Assembly: GCF_903915725.1 (NCBI RefSeq)
Contig: NZ_CAIWTY010000022.1
Span: 25,830 to 89,829 of the forward strand
Direction of reading: 5' to 3'
Length of the DNA: 64,000 nt
Origin: an uncultured Rhodopila sp.
GTDB taxonomy: Bacteria > Pseudomonadota > Alphaproteobacteria > Acetobacterales > Acetobacteraceae
Positions 1 through 8,660 of this stretch are shown piece by piece. Each line of letters starts with the position of its first letter. Positions within the stretch are counted from its first letter, which is position 1. The notes under the pieces were generated by a model. The model was not told the origin of the DNA, made no database searches, and saw nothing but the letters and a program-made list of their open reading frames with translations. Position numbers and translations under genes: made by a program.

Positions 1-2
1 TC

Positions 3-290
3 CAGACCGGCTGGTTCATCGAATCGATGACGACGCAAACTCTGGTGGTTTTTTGCATCCGCACAAGGCGGCTGTTCTTCCGCAGCATGCCGTGCCGGTT
101 TCTGGTAGCGACGAATCTCGGGGCGGTCGCCCTTGCGGTCGGACTTCCGCTTGTGCCCTGGGGACGGTGGTTCGGCTTTGTTGCGCCACCGCCGCTGTTC
201 TTCGTGTTCCTGGTCGCGGCGACCCTGGCGTATCTGGGTCTGGTTGAAATCGTAAAAGCGGTGTTCTACCGCGCGATGGTCGGGCGATGA
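3..290 (+). CDS. mgtA: C-terminal end of an MgtA-like P-type Mg2+ ATPase (partial)
   Basis: Partial gene entering from the left edge; the frame is open from base 3 and stops with TGA at 288-290. The visible tail begins QTGWFIES and continues through TQTLVVF, IRTRR and a final hydrophobic helix ending VKAVFYR. This matches the last transmembrane segments of the MgtA/MgtB class of Mg2+-transporting P-type ATPases (knowledge of family). The catalytic domains lie outside the window, so ion specificity is inferred. Its stop overlaps the start of the next gene (ATGA), which suggests translational coupling to the VIT-family protein. No FixJ-like box is visible in the part shown. Confidence 0.8.
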   Translation, partial: QTGWFIESMTTQTLVVFCIRTRRLFFRSMPCRFLVATNLGAVALAVGLPLVPWGRWFGFVAPPPLFFVFLVAATLAYLGLVEIVKAVFYRAMVGR

Positions 291-973
291 GGCCGGAACG
301 ACATCGCACCGGAAAGACCGGATGGCTGCGCGCCGCCGTCATGGGTGCGGATGATGGCATCCTGTCAACGGCGAGCCTGGTTCTGGGTGTCGCGGCGGCG
401 GACGGCAGCCATAAAAGCGTGCTGGTCGCCGGGATCGCCGGTCTCGTGGCCGGGGCGATGTCGATGGCCGCGGGCGAGTATGTATCGGTGTCTTCGCAGA
501 AGGATACCGAACAAGCCGATTTGGCTTTGGAGCGAACGGAACTGCGGGTCGACGGCCGCGGCGAGCACAAGGAACTCGCAGCGATCTATGTCGGCCGCGG
601 GCTTGATCCGGCGCTTGCCAGGAAGGTGGCGCACCAACTAATGGCGCATGATGCGCTGGGTGCACATGCCCGAGACGAACTGGGCATTTCCGAGGCACTG
701 GAGGCGCGTCCAATTCAGGCGGCCCTGGCGTCGGCGACGAGTTTTGCCCTGGGTGCCGCCATGCCTTTAGCCGTTACGACCTTTGCGCCCGTGCGCTGGC
801 TGATCATCGCCGTGGCGGCGACTTCTCTGGTCTCCCTGGCGGTGCTGGGTGCTTTGGCAGCCCACACCGGTGGCGCGCGGATCATTTCGGGCGCTTTGAG
901 GGTTGCATTTTGGGGTGCGCTGGCAATGGGGGTGACAACCGGCGTCGGCGTTTTATGCGGATCGATCCGCTGA
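287..973 (+). CDS. VIT1/CCC1-family Fe2+/Mn2+ transporter
   Basis: A 228-residue integral membrane protein. The N-terminus has the family hallmark GADDGILSTASLVLGVAAA followed by a glycine/alanine-rich helix and the AMSMAAGEYVSVSSQ motif. A charged cytosolic loop (about residues 75-140) follows, then C-terminal helices. VIT/CCC1 proteins move Fe2+ or Mn2+ across membranes, usually by H+ antiport; the acidic loop binds metal. It starts inside the stop of the upstream P-type ATPase (ATGA), so the two are probably co-translated as a cation-handling pair. Length is normal for the bacterial family. The metal specificity cannot be decided here. Confidence 0.9.
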   Translation: MRPERHRTGKTGWLRAAVMGADDGILSTASLVLGVAAADGSHKSVLVAGIAGLVAGAMSMAAGEYVSVSSQKDTEQADLALERTELRVDGRGEHKELAAIYVGRGLDPALARKVAHQLMAHDALGAHARDELGISEALEARPIQAALASATSFALGAAMPLAVTTFAPVRWLIIAVAATSLVSLAVLGALAAHTGGARIISGALRVAFWGALAMGVTTGVGVLCGSIR

Positions 974-1053
974 TCTTGGGCACTGCTCGATAGGGCGCTG
1001 TGCCTCCGTCAATTGAGTCGCGCCTCGCCTGCGCGAGTGAAAGCGGGAACCCG

Positions 1054-1878
1054 ATGGACATGGGCGAAACACTCGACAAACGCGCGCGGCCGGCAGTTCG
1101 GCCGCCTGACGGAAGCCTCCGGAATGCGCCGAAGATGGCGGTCAGGCATCTGGATTTCTACTATGGCGACAGCCACGCGCTGAAGGACGTCTCACTGGAT
1201 TTGTTCCCCCGCCAGGTGACCGGTCTGATTGGCCCGTCCGGCTGCGGCAAATCAACTCTGCTGCGGGTTTTGAACCGGATGTACGACCTGTATCCGGCGC
1301 AGCATGTAACCGGCGAAGTAACGCTCGATGGTCACGACATTCTGGGTTCGGCGGTCAACCTGCGGCGTCTGCGCAGCCGCGTCGGCATGGTGTCACAGGA
1401 GCCGACGACCTTCCCGATGTCGATCCATGACAACATCGCCTTCGGCGTCAAGCTGCACGAGCATCTCTCGCGCGCGGAACGGGATCTTCGGGTCGAATCA
1501 GCGCTGACCGCCGCCGGCCTTTGGATGGAAGTAAAGGATCGGCTACGCGAGCCGGCGGGCGCGTTGTCAGGCGGGCAGCAGCAACGCTTATGCATCGCCC
1601 GCACATTGGCGACCCGGCCCGAGGTTATTCTTCTGGATGAGCCCACGAGTGCGCTGGATCCGATCAGCATGGCGAAGATCGAGGACCTGATCGATGATTT
1701 GAAGAAGACCATCACGATCGCACTGGTAACCCATAATATGCAGCAAGCAGCCCGGTGCGCCGATAACGTGGCGTTTTTCTATCTGGGGGAGGTCGTGGAG
1801 TTTGGCCTGGCGGCCGACATATTCACGTCTCCTAAGCAGGCTCGCACACAGAACTATATAACCGGCAAGTTCGGCTGA
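1054..1878 (+). CDS. pstB: Orphan phosphate ABC transporter ATP-binding protein PstB
   Basis: ATPase subunit of the PstSCAB high-affinity phosphate importer. Visible motifs: Walker [10 protein letters not shown] at residues 60-68, Q-loop region [11 protein letters not shown], signature [16 protein letters not shown], Walker [14 protein letters not shown] and switch His in LVTHNM. I chose the ATG at 1054. The frame is open to a GTG at 1000, which would add 18 poorly conserved residues. No pstS, pstC, pstA or phoU neighbours are present; upstream is the VIT gene and downstream an IS630 element. It may serve a distant permease or be a leftover of a broken pst operon. No truncation is apparent. 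Confidence 0.9.
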   Translation: MDMGETLDKRARPAVRPPDGSLRNAPKMAVRHLDFYYGDSHALKDVSLDLFPRQVTGLIGPSGCGKSTLLRVLNRMYDLYPAQHVTGEVTLDGHDILGSAVNLRRLRSRVGMVSQEPTTFPMSIHDNIAFGVKLHEHLSRAERDLRVESALTAAGLWMEVKDRLREPAGALSGGQQQRLCIARTLATRPEVILLDEPTSALDPISMAKIEDLIDDLKKTITIALVTHNMQQAARCADNVAFFYLGEVVEFGLAADIFTSPKQARTQNYITGKFG

Positions 1879-1900
1879 GTGCGGCCTGCGCGGCCTAGTA

Positions 1901-3153
1901 CAGCGTTTCCATAAACCGACTCGTATCACGCGGCCTCGCCGATCTTGTAGGTCCAGGTATGGATCACCGGTTCGCTGTTGACGTCATCAAGGTATGCCAT
2001 GATCCGGGATTTGAGTTCGGCTTTGGAAGCGACCCGGATGTGACGCAGCATCGACCGCGCCATCTTGGAGAAGAACCCCTCCACGAGATTGAGCCAGGAA
2101 CCGTGCTTGGGCGTGAACACGAGCGAAAAGCGGCCTTCGGGTTGGGCATCCAGCCATGCCCGGGTTTCCTTCGAAACGTGCGCTGAGTGATTGTCCAGGA
2201 TCAGCTTGATGGCGGTTTCCGCGGGATAGGCTGCATCGAGCTGCTTGAGGAAATTGACGAACTCCCGCGACCGGTGCCGCTCCTCGACACGCGCGTGGAC
2301 TTTGCCGGTAAGCAGGTCGATGCCGGCGAGCAGGCTCAGTGTGCCATGACGTTTGTATTCATGGTCGCGTGCGAAGCCCTCATGCTCGCCTGGCTTCGGG
2401 GGCAAGTCGGGCGCGGTGCTTTCGATCGCCTGGATGCCGGGCTTCTCGTCGTATGAAATGATGGCTACGTTCGAGGTCTCGGATTGGCTTTCGCGCAGAA
2501 CTGCGACCTCACGATAGACGCAGAGCACCTCAGCCATTTTCGTCTCGAACGCCTCGTCGCGCCGCTCGAGATAGTAGCGCATCTTGTGGGGTTTGACGTC
2601 GTTGCGGGCGAGGATTTTGCAGACCGTGCCTTGGACGATATTGGCCATGCAAGGATGTCCCGCAGCCCCGGCGTGCTCGCGCGCATGGCGCGCCAGCAGC
2701 CGTGTCGTCCAAAGCTCGTGCGGATATCCCAGGTCCTTGGCCTTTTGGCAGGCCAGCGAAACCAGCCACGCCCTGGCGTCAGCGGTGATCTCCGGCGCCT
2801 TGCCCGGCCGCGGGCTGTCGTCGAGCGCGGCCATCACGCCGAGGCGGACGGCGCGATCAAGGCACCGCTTGACCGTCTGATGGGTCACCCCAACTGCCTC
2901 GCCCACCGCGTAGGTTGACGGGTCGGACTGATAAGCCAGCAGGATGCGGGCTCGCTCGACCCAACTGGCCGGTGCCGTGCGCGACCGCGCAATCGCCTCC
3001 AGTTGAGTCAAATCCTCTTCGCCGATCGAGATCTCGATCACCCGTCGCGTTGCTGCCATGTGACCCGCCATCAAGTCAGTTTCCGGCAAGGCTACAACAT
3101 GTTGGGTGGTCTGGAGAATCCCCCCGCAACTGATTGGTTTCACAGAATCGATG
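1901..3153 (-). mobile_element. IS630-family insertion sequence with TA target duplication
   Basis: About 1.25 kb containing one transposase gene. The ends are imperfect inverted repeats: left from 1901 reads CAGCGTTTCC, right read inwards from 3153 reads CATCGATTCT; both share a later AAACC. Each end is flanked by TA (1899-1900 and 3154-3155), as expected for IS630/Tc1-mariner elements. Removing the element and one TA rebuilds CCTAGTACTAGG, a perfect palindrome. The right flank runs straight into a FixJ-like box at 3157. Confidence 0.85.
1926..3071 (-). CDS. IS630-family DDE transposase
   Basis: Transposase of the IS630/Tc1-mariner superfamily. The N-terminal part (about residues 1-110) is a helix-turn-helix region including VGEAVGVTHQTVKRCL. 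The C-terminal catalytic domain shows the DDE signature stretches SYDEKPG, LILDNHSAH and SWLNLVEGFFSKM. I chose the ATG at 3071; a further in-frame ATG lies at 3059, and the frame is open to 3143, which would reach almost to the end of the element. No frameshift or stop interrupts the gene, so the element may still be active. The terminal repeats and TA duplication support a complete copy. Confidence 0.9.
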   Translation of the reverse strand: MAGHMAATRRVIEISIGEEDLTQLEAIARSRTAPASWVERARILLAYQSDPSTYAVGEAVGVTHQTVKRCLDRAVRLGVMAALDDSPRPGKAPEITADARAWLVSLACQKAKDLGYPHELWTTRLLARHAREHAGAAGHPCMANIVQGTVCKILARNDVKPHKMRYYLERRDEAFETKMAEVLCVYREVAVLRESQSETSNVAIISYDEKPGIQAIESTAPDLPPKPGEHEGFARDHEYKRHGTLSLLAGIDLLTGKVHARVEERHRSREFVNFLKQLDAAYPAETAIKLILDNHSAHVSKETRAWLDAQPEGRFSLVFTPKHGSWLNLVEGFFSKMARSMLRHIRVASKAELKSRIMAYLDDVNSEPVIHTWTYKIGEAA

Positions 3154-3156
3154 TAC

Positions 3157-3171
3157 TAGGTAGTTTCCAAG
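3157..3171 (+). promoter_or_regulatory. FixJ-like box next to the IS630 element
   Basis: TAGGTAGTTTCCAAG, the only copy with TTCCAA instead of TTCCGA. It starts two bases after the right-hand TA duplication of the IS. Downstream is only a decayed permease, so it is probably a relic of a formerly regulated promoter. Confidence 0.55.
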
Positions 3172-4081
3172 TCTGTTTTTCGACGATCCCCCAGACGATC
3201 GCCGTGCGCGACATCGTCCCATCGATGAACGCCGGAAGGTTCACTTTCATAATCGACATTCCGGTCGATTTCGAGCAGGGGGTGCTGCATGGGCGCAGTC
3301 CGGACATTCAGGTCGATGTCGATGCGACGGCCATGGCGCAGCCGGCCCGGGATCGAGCGACGCGCAGCAGATCATCACAACGGAAATCGCCGGGTTCCTG
3401 GCAAACAGCGAAAATGTGCCGCTGTCCACAGTCAATCTCGATGTGCGCATCGCCTTCAATCCGAATGTAACGACCGCATGGTTCAGCAGCGTCATGGGCA
3501 TCATCAACAACGTCACCATGCTGGCGATCATCATGTCCGGTGCAGCGATCATCCGCGAACGCGAGCACGGCACGATGGACCACCTGCTCTCCATGCCGTT
3601 GACGCCATTCGAAATTGCCACGTCGAAGGTGTGGGCGAACGGTCTTGTCATCACCGTCGCGGTCGGGGTTTAGCTCTATGTGGTCGTGCGCATGATCCTG
3701 GGCATTCCGATTGCCGGCTCGATCCCGCTTTTCATGGTCGGGGTTGTAATCTACCTCTTCTTTGCAACAGCCGTCGGGATCTTCCCGGGCACGGTTACAC
3801 GCTCGATGCCGCAAATGGGGCTGCTGTTCATGCTGGTCTTTATGCCGATGAACATGCTTTCCGGCAGCAACACGCCGCTCGAAAGCATGCCCGTGTGGCT
3901 GTCGACCGTGATGCAGGCCTCCCCATCGACGCACTTCGTTTCCTTCACTTAATCGATACTGTACCGAGGTGCCGGGATCAGCATCGTCTGGCCGCAGTTT
4001 CTTGTGGTCGCGCTTGTCGGGGGCTTGTTCTTCGCCTTGGCGCTGTGGCGCTTCCGATCGGTTGCCGCTAAGACCACGTAA
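3172..4081 (+). pseudogene. Decayed ABC-2 type permease (YhhJ-like), 5'-truncated
   Basis: Translation in three blocks matches the intact permease encoded at 57183-58310. Block one contains the segment TFIIDIPVDFEQ and ends after VDVDATAMAQ near 3345, where the frame is lost. Block two carries AAIIREREHGTMDHLLSMPLTPFEI and is interrupted by an in-frame TAG at 3671-3673. Block three runs through MPMNMLSGSNTPLESMPVWL to an in-frame TAA at 3950-3952, after which the homologous C-terminus (YRGAGISIVWPQF) continues to TAA at 4079-4081. The first ~70 codons are missing; the reading begins right after a FixJ-like box. I read it as the remnant of a second HlyD/RbbA/YhhJ exporter locus. Confidence 0.85.
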
Positions 4082-4087
4082 GTCTCT

Positions 4088-7000
4088 TCAGTGCCCGATC
4101 CCGCCCGCATCGGCATCCACCGCGGCCAGCGCCATCCGCGCCAGGGCGGGAAGCGACTTCGTATCCGTCTTCGCCATGATCGATGCGCGATGGTTCTCCA
4201 CCGTGCGCTGGCTGATCCCCAGGTCGGCGGCGATGTTCTTGCTGGGCTGACCGGCAAGAACCATGTCCATGATCTGCCGCTGCCGCGGCGTCAGCCTCGC
4301 AACGTGGCTCGCCGCATCGTTACGCCAAGCTGACAGTTTGCCCGAATCGCGGGACCGTTCCAGCGCGAGATCGACACTCGCAAGCAATTCATCCCGGCTG
4401 ATCGGCTTTTCGATGAAGTCCGACGCGCCCGCCTTCATTGCCTCCACAGCGATCGCAACATCGCTGTTGCCGGTTATCATGATCGCCGGCAGGGCATGGC
4501 CTGCCTCGCGCAAGCGGCGCAACAACGTCAGGCCATTCATTCCGCGAAGGTAGGCGTCGATCACGAGACAGGCCGCCCGCCCCGGATGGAAGGCGGCAAG
4601 GAACGCCTCGCACGTTTCGTAATCCTCGACGTCCCGGTCATCATCTTCAAGCACGGCGCGGATCGCCCCGCGGATGCTGTCATCGTCGTCAACGACGTAG
4701 ATCACCGGCGGACCGCCAGCCGCATCTTCAGCGTGCCGCGGCGCATGCGCAACGGCCAGCGACAGCGGCAGCAGACGCTGGATCGTCAGCGCCAACTCAT
4801 TCAGCTTTACCGGCTTGTTGAGTTGGATGCAGTGCTGAAGCGCAACCGTGCTCGCGGTCGCGGCTGAAATGTCGCCCGTCAGGATTATCGCCGGAACCGG
4901 GTAGCCAAGCGCTTCCCTGATCATCCCCGCAACGACCGCGCCATTCAGGCCGTTCGGCAGATTGAAGTCCGCGAGAACAAGATCCGGCTTCACCATCCCC
5001 CCGCCGATCAGTTCCCGTGCCTTGACTCCGTCATACGCCGTTACGATGTCATGGCCTTCGTCTTGCAGAAAGTCCTCCAGCAGCCCCCGTATATCCGGGT
5101 CATCCTCGATAACGAGAATCGAGCCGGTATGGTGATCGCCTTTGACTCCTCCCGGGGCGGCTTCCTCGGGCGCCGGGGCGGTCGCGGTGGCTGGCAGCTT
5201 GATCTCGATGGAGAAAACCGATCCGCGGCCCGCGACCGATCGCACGCGAACCTGATGACCCAGAAGCGCGCCAAGCCGTTGCACGATGGAAAGGCCGAGA
5301 CCAAGGCCGCGGCTTCGTTCCCGCGCCGGATTGTCGAGCTGGCGGTATTCGTCGAAGATCGCCTGAAGCTGGTGGTCGGGAATGCCGATCCCGGTGTCCC
5401 AGACTTCGATGCTGAGGGTCTCCGTGTGGCGGCGGCAGCCCAGCAGGATCTTGCCGCGCCTGGTGTATTTCAAAGCGTTCGACAGCAGGTTACGGATCAT
5501 CTGCTCCAGCAGGCGGGGATCGCTGCTGATCGTCAGGCTGCACGGCACCACCCGAAGCGACAGCCCCCGCGCCCGTGCATGATAGGCGAATTCATCCCGC
5601 AATCGGTCCAACAAGCTCTCGATCGGGAAATCGATGATCTCGGCATGCACGATGCCCGCATCGATCTCGTTGATGTCGAGCAGGGTGTTCAGCATGCCCG
5701 ACATCGCGCCCAGCGTCTCCTCCAGGCGCACGACCAGAGTCTTGCCCTTTTCGCTGTCAACATGTTTCGCCAGCAGCCCTTGCACGAGCGCGAGCGTTTG
5801 CAGCGGCTGGCGCAGGTCATGGCTCGCCGCCGCAAGAAAACGAGACTTGGCAGTATTGGCCTGATCGGCTTGTTGCTTGGCAATACCAAGCTCGTCGGCG
5901 ATGCGCCGCCTTTCGGTGATGTCGGCGAAGGTGATGACAACACCCTCCACGGCATCGTTTTGCGCCCGATAGGGCAGCACCCGGCGGATGAAGCAGGATC
6001 CGTCCCGCGTTGCAATCTCGCGCTCGATCGGGACAAGCGTGCGCAATACGGCGGTGGCATCGGCCACCAGATTGCCGTCCGCGGCGAGAGAATTCAGGTC
6101 CGAGAGCGGGCGGCCAACATCGCCCGGGAGAATTGCAAACAGCGCCCTGGTCGCCGGGGTGAAAAACCGGATGTTCAAGTTGCGGTCCAAAAACAGCGTC
6201 GCCACGTCGGTGCTGTAAAGGACATTCTGCAAGTCATCGGAGGTTGTTCGTTGCCGTTCCAGCGTCTCCTGCAACTGGCTGTTCAGCGCGGTCAGTTCCT
6301 CGTTCAGGGATTGCAATTCCTCTTTCGAGGTCAGCAGCTCCTCGTTCGTCGATTGATATTCCTCCTGCACCGACAGGGCTTCTTCGTTGACCGCCTTCTG
6401 CTCCTCGCCGGAAATCTCCAGGTTATGGATCGCACCTTGCAGTTCGGTCCGGGTTGCTTCCAGCTCCCGCTCCAGTTCGGCGACCCGCGGCACATCATGG
6501 GATACACCCGGCTTTGCGGCTACCGCTTCGGCCTTCGGGTCATCGACGAAACAGACCAGCAGCAGCTCCTCGCCGTCGCTGCGGACCGGTTGCACGTCGA
6601 TGCTGAACGCTCCCGAACGGATGTCGTCGCCCGTCCGGCCGCCTGGAATGCTGATGCGCGCATTCTCCTGGCTCGCCTGCTGGATCGCCGAGCGAAGCTT
6701 GGTTCGTATGCCCTGCCGGGCCATGGCGAGCAGATCGTTCGAGGGTTGCCCGGGCACGACGCGCAGATAACGGTCCGTCGCGCCGAGGGAGTAGAGGCAT
6801 TCGTGCTTGCGGTTGATCAGCACGGCCGCGGGCGCATAGGTCTCCATCACCATGCACCGGCATAACTCCGCCAAAACGGCTTGTCGTGAGGGCGCAACGG
6901 CCTGGCCCGGTCGAACCGGTGCCCGCACGCCGTCGCCGCCACGAATGAACCCAAGCTCCCCGGGGCGGCTGCGCCCGACGTGCCTGAATATACGCTGCGC

Positions 7001-8452
7001 CTTCGAAACTACCTCGAACCGGTCGTCATCGGCGCCCGCGGTCTCCGACGTTCCCAGCAGCAGGATGCCGCCCTCGCGCAACGCGAAATGGAACAGCGCC
7101 AGGACTTTCGCCTGCGCCTCCGGCCGCAGATAAATCAGCAAATTCCGGCAGGAAATAAAATCGAGCCGTGAGAACGGCGGGTCCGCCAGCACATCCTGCA
7201 CCGTAAAGACCACGGCGGCGCGCAGCTCCTGCGAGACGCGATAGTGCTTTTCTTCCTTTGAGAAGAAGCGGGCCAGCCGAGACGGCGATATCTCCGCTTC
7301 GATCTTGTCCGGATACAAACCGTCCCGGGCCGTGGCGATCGCATCAGGATCGACATCGGAAGCAAACACCTGAAGCTTGATACTGAGCTTGGCGGCGGCG
7401 ATGGCCTCCTGGAACAGCATAGCCAGGGAATACGTTTCTTCGCCCGTGCTGCACCCCGCAATCCAGATCCGGATCGGCTTGTCAGGCGCATGGTTGCGCA
7501 CCAGTTCCGGGATTGTCGCTTCCGCCAGCAGATCGAAGACGGAAGGATCGCGGAAAAAGCTGGTAACGTTGATGAGGAGATCCTTGGCGAGAAGGACAAG
7601 CTCGTCCTCGTTGGTGTGCAGCATTTGCAGGTAGCGATCCATGTCCGAAACGTCGATTGCAGCCATGATCATCCGCCGCTCGATCCGCCGTTGCAGCGTG
7701 CCGGGCTTGTAGAGCGTGAAATCGTACGGGGTCTTGCTGCGCAGCAGCTCGATGATTTCGATCAACCGGCTGCCGGCGGCATCCTGCGATCCGTTCCGCT
7801 CGGCGCCAGCGTCGCGGGCATGCTTTGCAAGGATGTCCGGAATCCCGGCGACGGCCGACACGGCATCGACGCTGCCCGTCAGGATGGCATTGCGGGGCAT
7901 GCCGCCATAGCCGGCCTCGTCGGGATCCTGCGCAATGACGAAACCACCTTTTTCCTTGACCGCCTTCAGGCCGAGACTGCCATCGGCGCCCGTGCCGGAA
8001 AGAATGACGCAGACGGCGCGCGGGCCGAAGGCAGTCGCCATCGACTGCAGCAGGAAATCGAAGGGCAGACGGGCGCCGTGACGCGCCCTGGGTTGGGAGA
8101 GGTGAAGGATGTCGTCAACAACCGACAGGTAGGCACCCGGCGGAATGATATAAAGATGGTCCCGCTCGATCGTCTGGCCATTGTTCACCTGCGACACGGT
8201 CATTGTCGTGTGGCTGGCCAGCAGATCCACCATCATGCTCTCATGGTCCGGATCGAGGTGCTGGACCAGGATGAAGGCCATGCCGCTGTCGGCTGGCAGC
8301 GCGGCGAGAAATTTCCTGCATGCATCGAGGCCGCCGGCCGAAGCGCCGATGCCGACGATCGGGAAATCCGCTTCCCGCGACGGAGGTCCGCGCGGGAGCA
8401 ACGGCCGATCCGGGGCGGCCGCCTTGGCCCGGTCCGATAGACTGGCTGCCAT
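4088..8452 (-). CDS. CheB-CheR-PAS-histidine kinase-REC-REC-LuxR(FixJ-type) mega-sensor
   Basis: About 1454 residues. Order (rough): CheB methylesterase 30-210 (VGIGASAGGLDA, LSGTGADGSLGLKAV); CheR methyltransferase 225-490 (GCSTGEETYS); a long Glu/Gln-rich coiled coil; PAS about 737-850; HisKA with His in ASHDLRQPLQ near 878; HATPase (NLLSNALKYT, DTGIGIP, GLGLGLSIV); REC1 about 1109-1230 (IEDD, ADFNLP, NKPV); REC2 about 1250-1365 (VDDDDS, VIDAYL, EKPIS); LuxR helix-turn-helix about 1385-1437 (LTPRQRQIMDMVLAGQ, SQRTVENHRA, KSLPALARMAL). REC2 plus HTH is FixJ-like. CheB-CheR-PAS kinases are a known class, but a FixJ regulator fused on the same chain is unusual. I chose ATG 8452, preceded by AGGA; GTG 8476 is possible. 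A FixJ-like box (8565-8579) lies in the divergent region. I see no heme-binding His motif in the PAS. Confidence 0.9.
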   Translation of the reverse strand: MAASLSDRAKAAAPDRPLLPRGPPSREADFPIVGIGASAGGLDACRKFLAALPADSGMAFILVQHLDPDHESMMVDLLASHTTMTVSQVNNGQTIERDHLYIIPPGAYLSVVDDILHLSQPRARHGARLPFDFLLQSMATAFGPRAVCVILSGTGADGSLGLKAVKEKGGFVIAQDPDEAGYGGMPRNAILTGSVDAVSAVAGIPDILAKHARDAGAERNGSQDAAGSRLIEIIELLRSKTPYDFTLYKPGTLQRRIERRMIMAAIDVSDMDRYLQMLHTNEDELVLLAKDLLINVTSFFRDPSVFDLLAEATIPELVRNHAPDKPIRIWIAGCSTGEETYSLAMLFQEAIAAAKLSIKLQVFASDVDPDAIATARDGLYPDKIEAEISPSRLARFFSKEEKHYRVSQELRAAVVFTVQDVLADPPFSRLDFISCRNLLIYLRPEAQAKVLALFHFALREGGILLLGTSETAGADDDRFEVVSKAQRIFRHVGRSRPGELGFIRGGDGVRAPVRPGQAVAPSRQAVLAELCRCMVMETYAPAAVLINRKHECLYSLGATDRYLRVVPGQPSNDLLAMARQGIRTKLRSAIQQASQENARISIPGGRTGDDIRSGAFSIDVQPVRSDGEELLLVCFVDDPKAEAVAAKPGVSHDVPRVAELERELEATRTELQGAIHNLEISGEEQKAVNEEALSVQEEYQSTNEELLTSKEELQSLNEELTALNSQLQETLERQRTTSDDLQNVLYSTDVATLFLDRNLNIRFFTPATRALFAILPGDVGRPLSDLNSLAADGNLVADATAVLRTLVPIEREIATRDGSCFIRRVLPYRAQNDAVEGVVITFADITERRRIADELGIAKQQADQANTAKSRFLAAASHDLRQPLQTLALVQGLLAKHVDSEKGKTLVVRLEETLGAMSGMLNTLLDINEIDAGIVHAEIIDFPIESLLDRLRDEFAYHARARGLSLRVVPCSLTISSDPRLLEQMIRNLLSNALKYTRRGKILLGCRRHTETLSIEVWDTGIGIPDHQLQAIFDEYRQLDNPARERSRGLGLGLSIVQRLGALLGHQVRVRSVAGRGSVFSIEIKLPATATAPAPEEAAPGGVKGDHHTGSILVIEDDPDIRGLLEDFLQDEGHDIVTAYDGVKARELIGGGMVKPDLVLADFNLPNGLNGAVVAGMIREALGYPVPAIILTGDISAATASTVALQHCIQLNKPVKLNELALTIQRLLPLSLAVAHAPRHAEDAAGGPPVIYVVDDDDSIRGAIRAVLEDDDRDVEDYETCEAFLAAFHPGRAACLVIDAYLRGMNGLTLLRRLREAGHALPAIMITGNSDVAIAVEAMKAGASDFIEKPISRDELLASVDLALERSRDSGKLSAWRNDAASHVARLTPRQRQIMDMVLAGQPSKNIAADLGISQRTVENHRASIMAKTDTKSLPALARMALAAVDADAGGIGH

Positions 8453-8564
8453 TGTGGATACGTCCTGTAGGGCCACCGAACCAGCAGCCAGGGAAAATCA
8501 GCCTAGCACACGCACAATAAAACGGCCATCCCCAGTCCGCATTGATCTGCCGCAGTCGCTGCCT

Positions 8565-8579
8565 GAGTAGTTTCCGAGG
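8565..8579 (+). promoter_or_regulatory. FixJ-like box ahead of the BON/REC operon
   Basis: TGAGTAGTTTCCGAG, 81 bp upstream of the BON-protein start. A weak -10-like TAAGGG lies at 8605-8610. It sits between two divergent genes, so it could also affect the mega-sensor gene (autoregulation, inference). Confidence 0.75.
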
Positions 8580-8660
8580 ATGCACCCGGGGGCCGCCCAT
8601 CGACTAAGGGTATCGCGCGTCGCTACTTCCGGCGAAGCATCTGAAACCATTGGAGCAAAC

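Noticed and set aside
681..694. TGGGCATTTCCGAG inside the VIT gene, similar to the FixJ-like box
   Set aside because: It lies in coding sequence, lacks the GTA core (reads GCA) and has no promoter context.
6180..6240. PAS domain of the mega-sensor as a heme (oxygen-sensing) PAS like FixL
   Set aside because: I do not find the FixL-type heme-binding His context; the domain looks like the PAS usual in CheB-CheR kinases. The signal remains unknown.
5051..6865. Long 604-codon open frame on the plus strand opposite the mega-sensor gene
   Set aside because: It is antisense to strongly conserved kinase domains, has no family resemblance and reflects GC-rich codon bias; the same holds for the long frames at 15522-17120 and 46618-48108.
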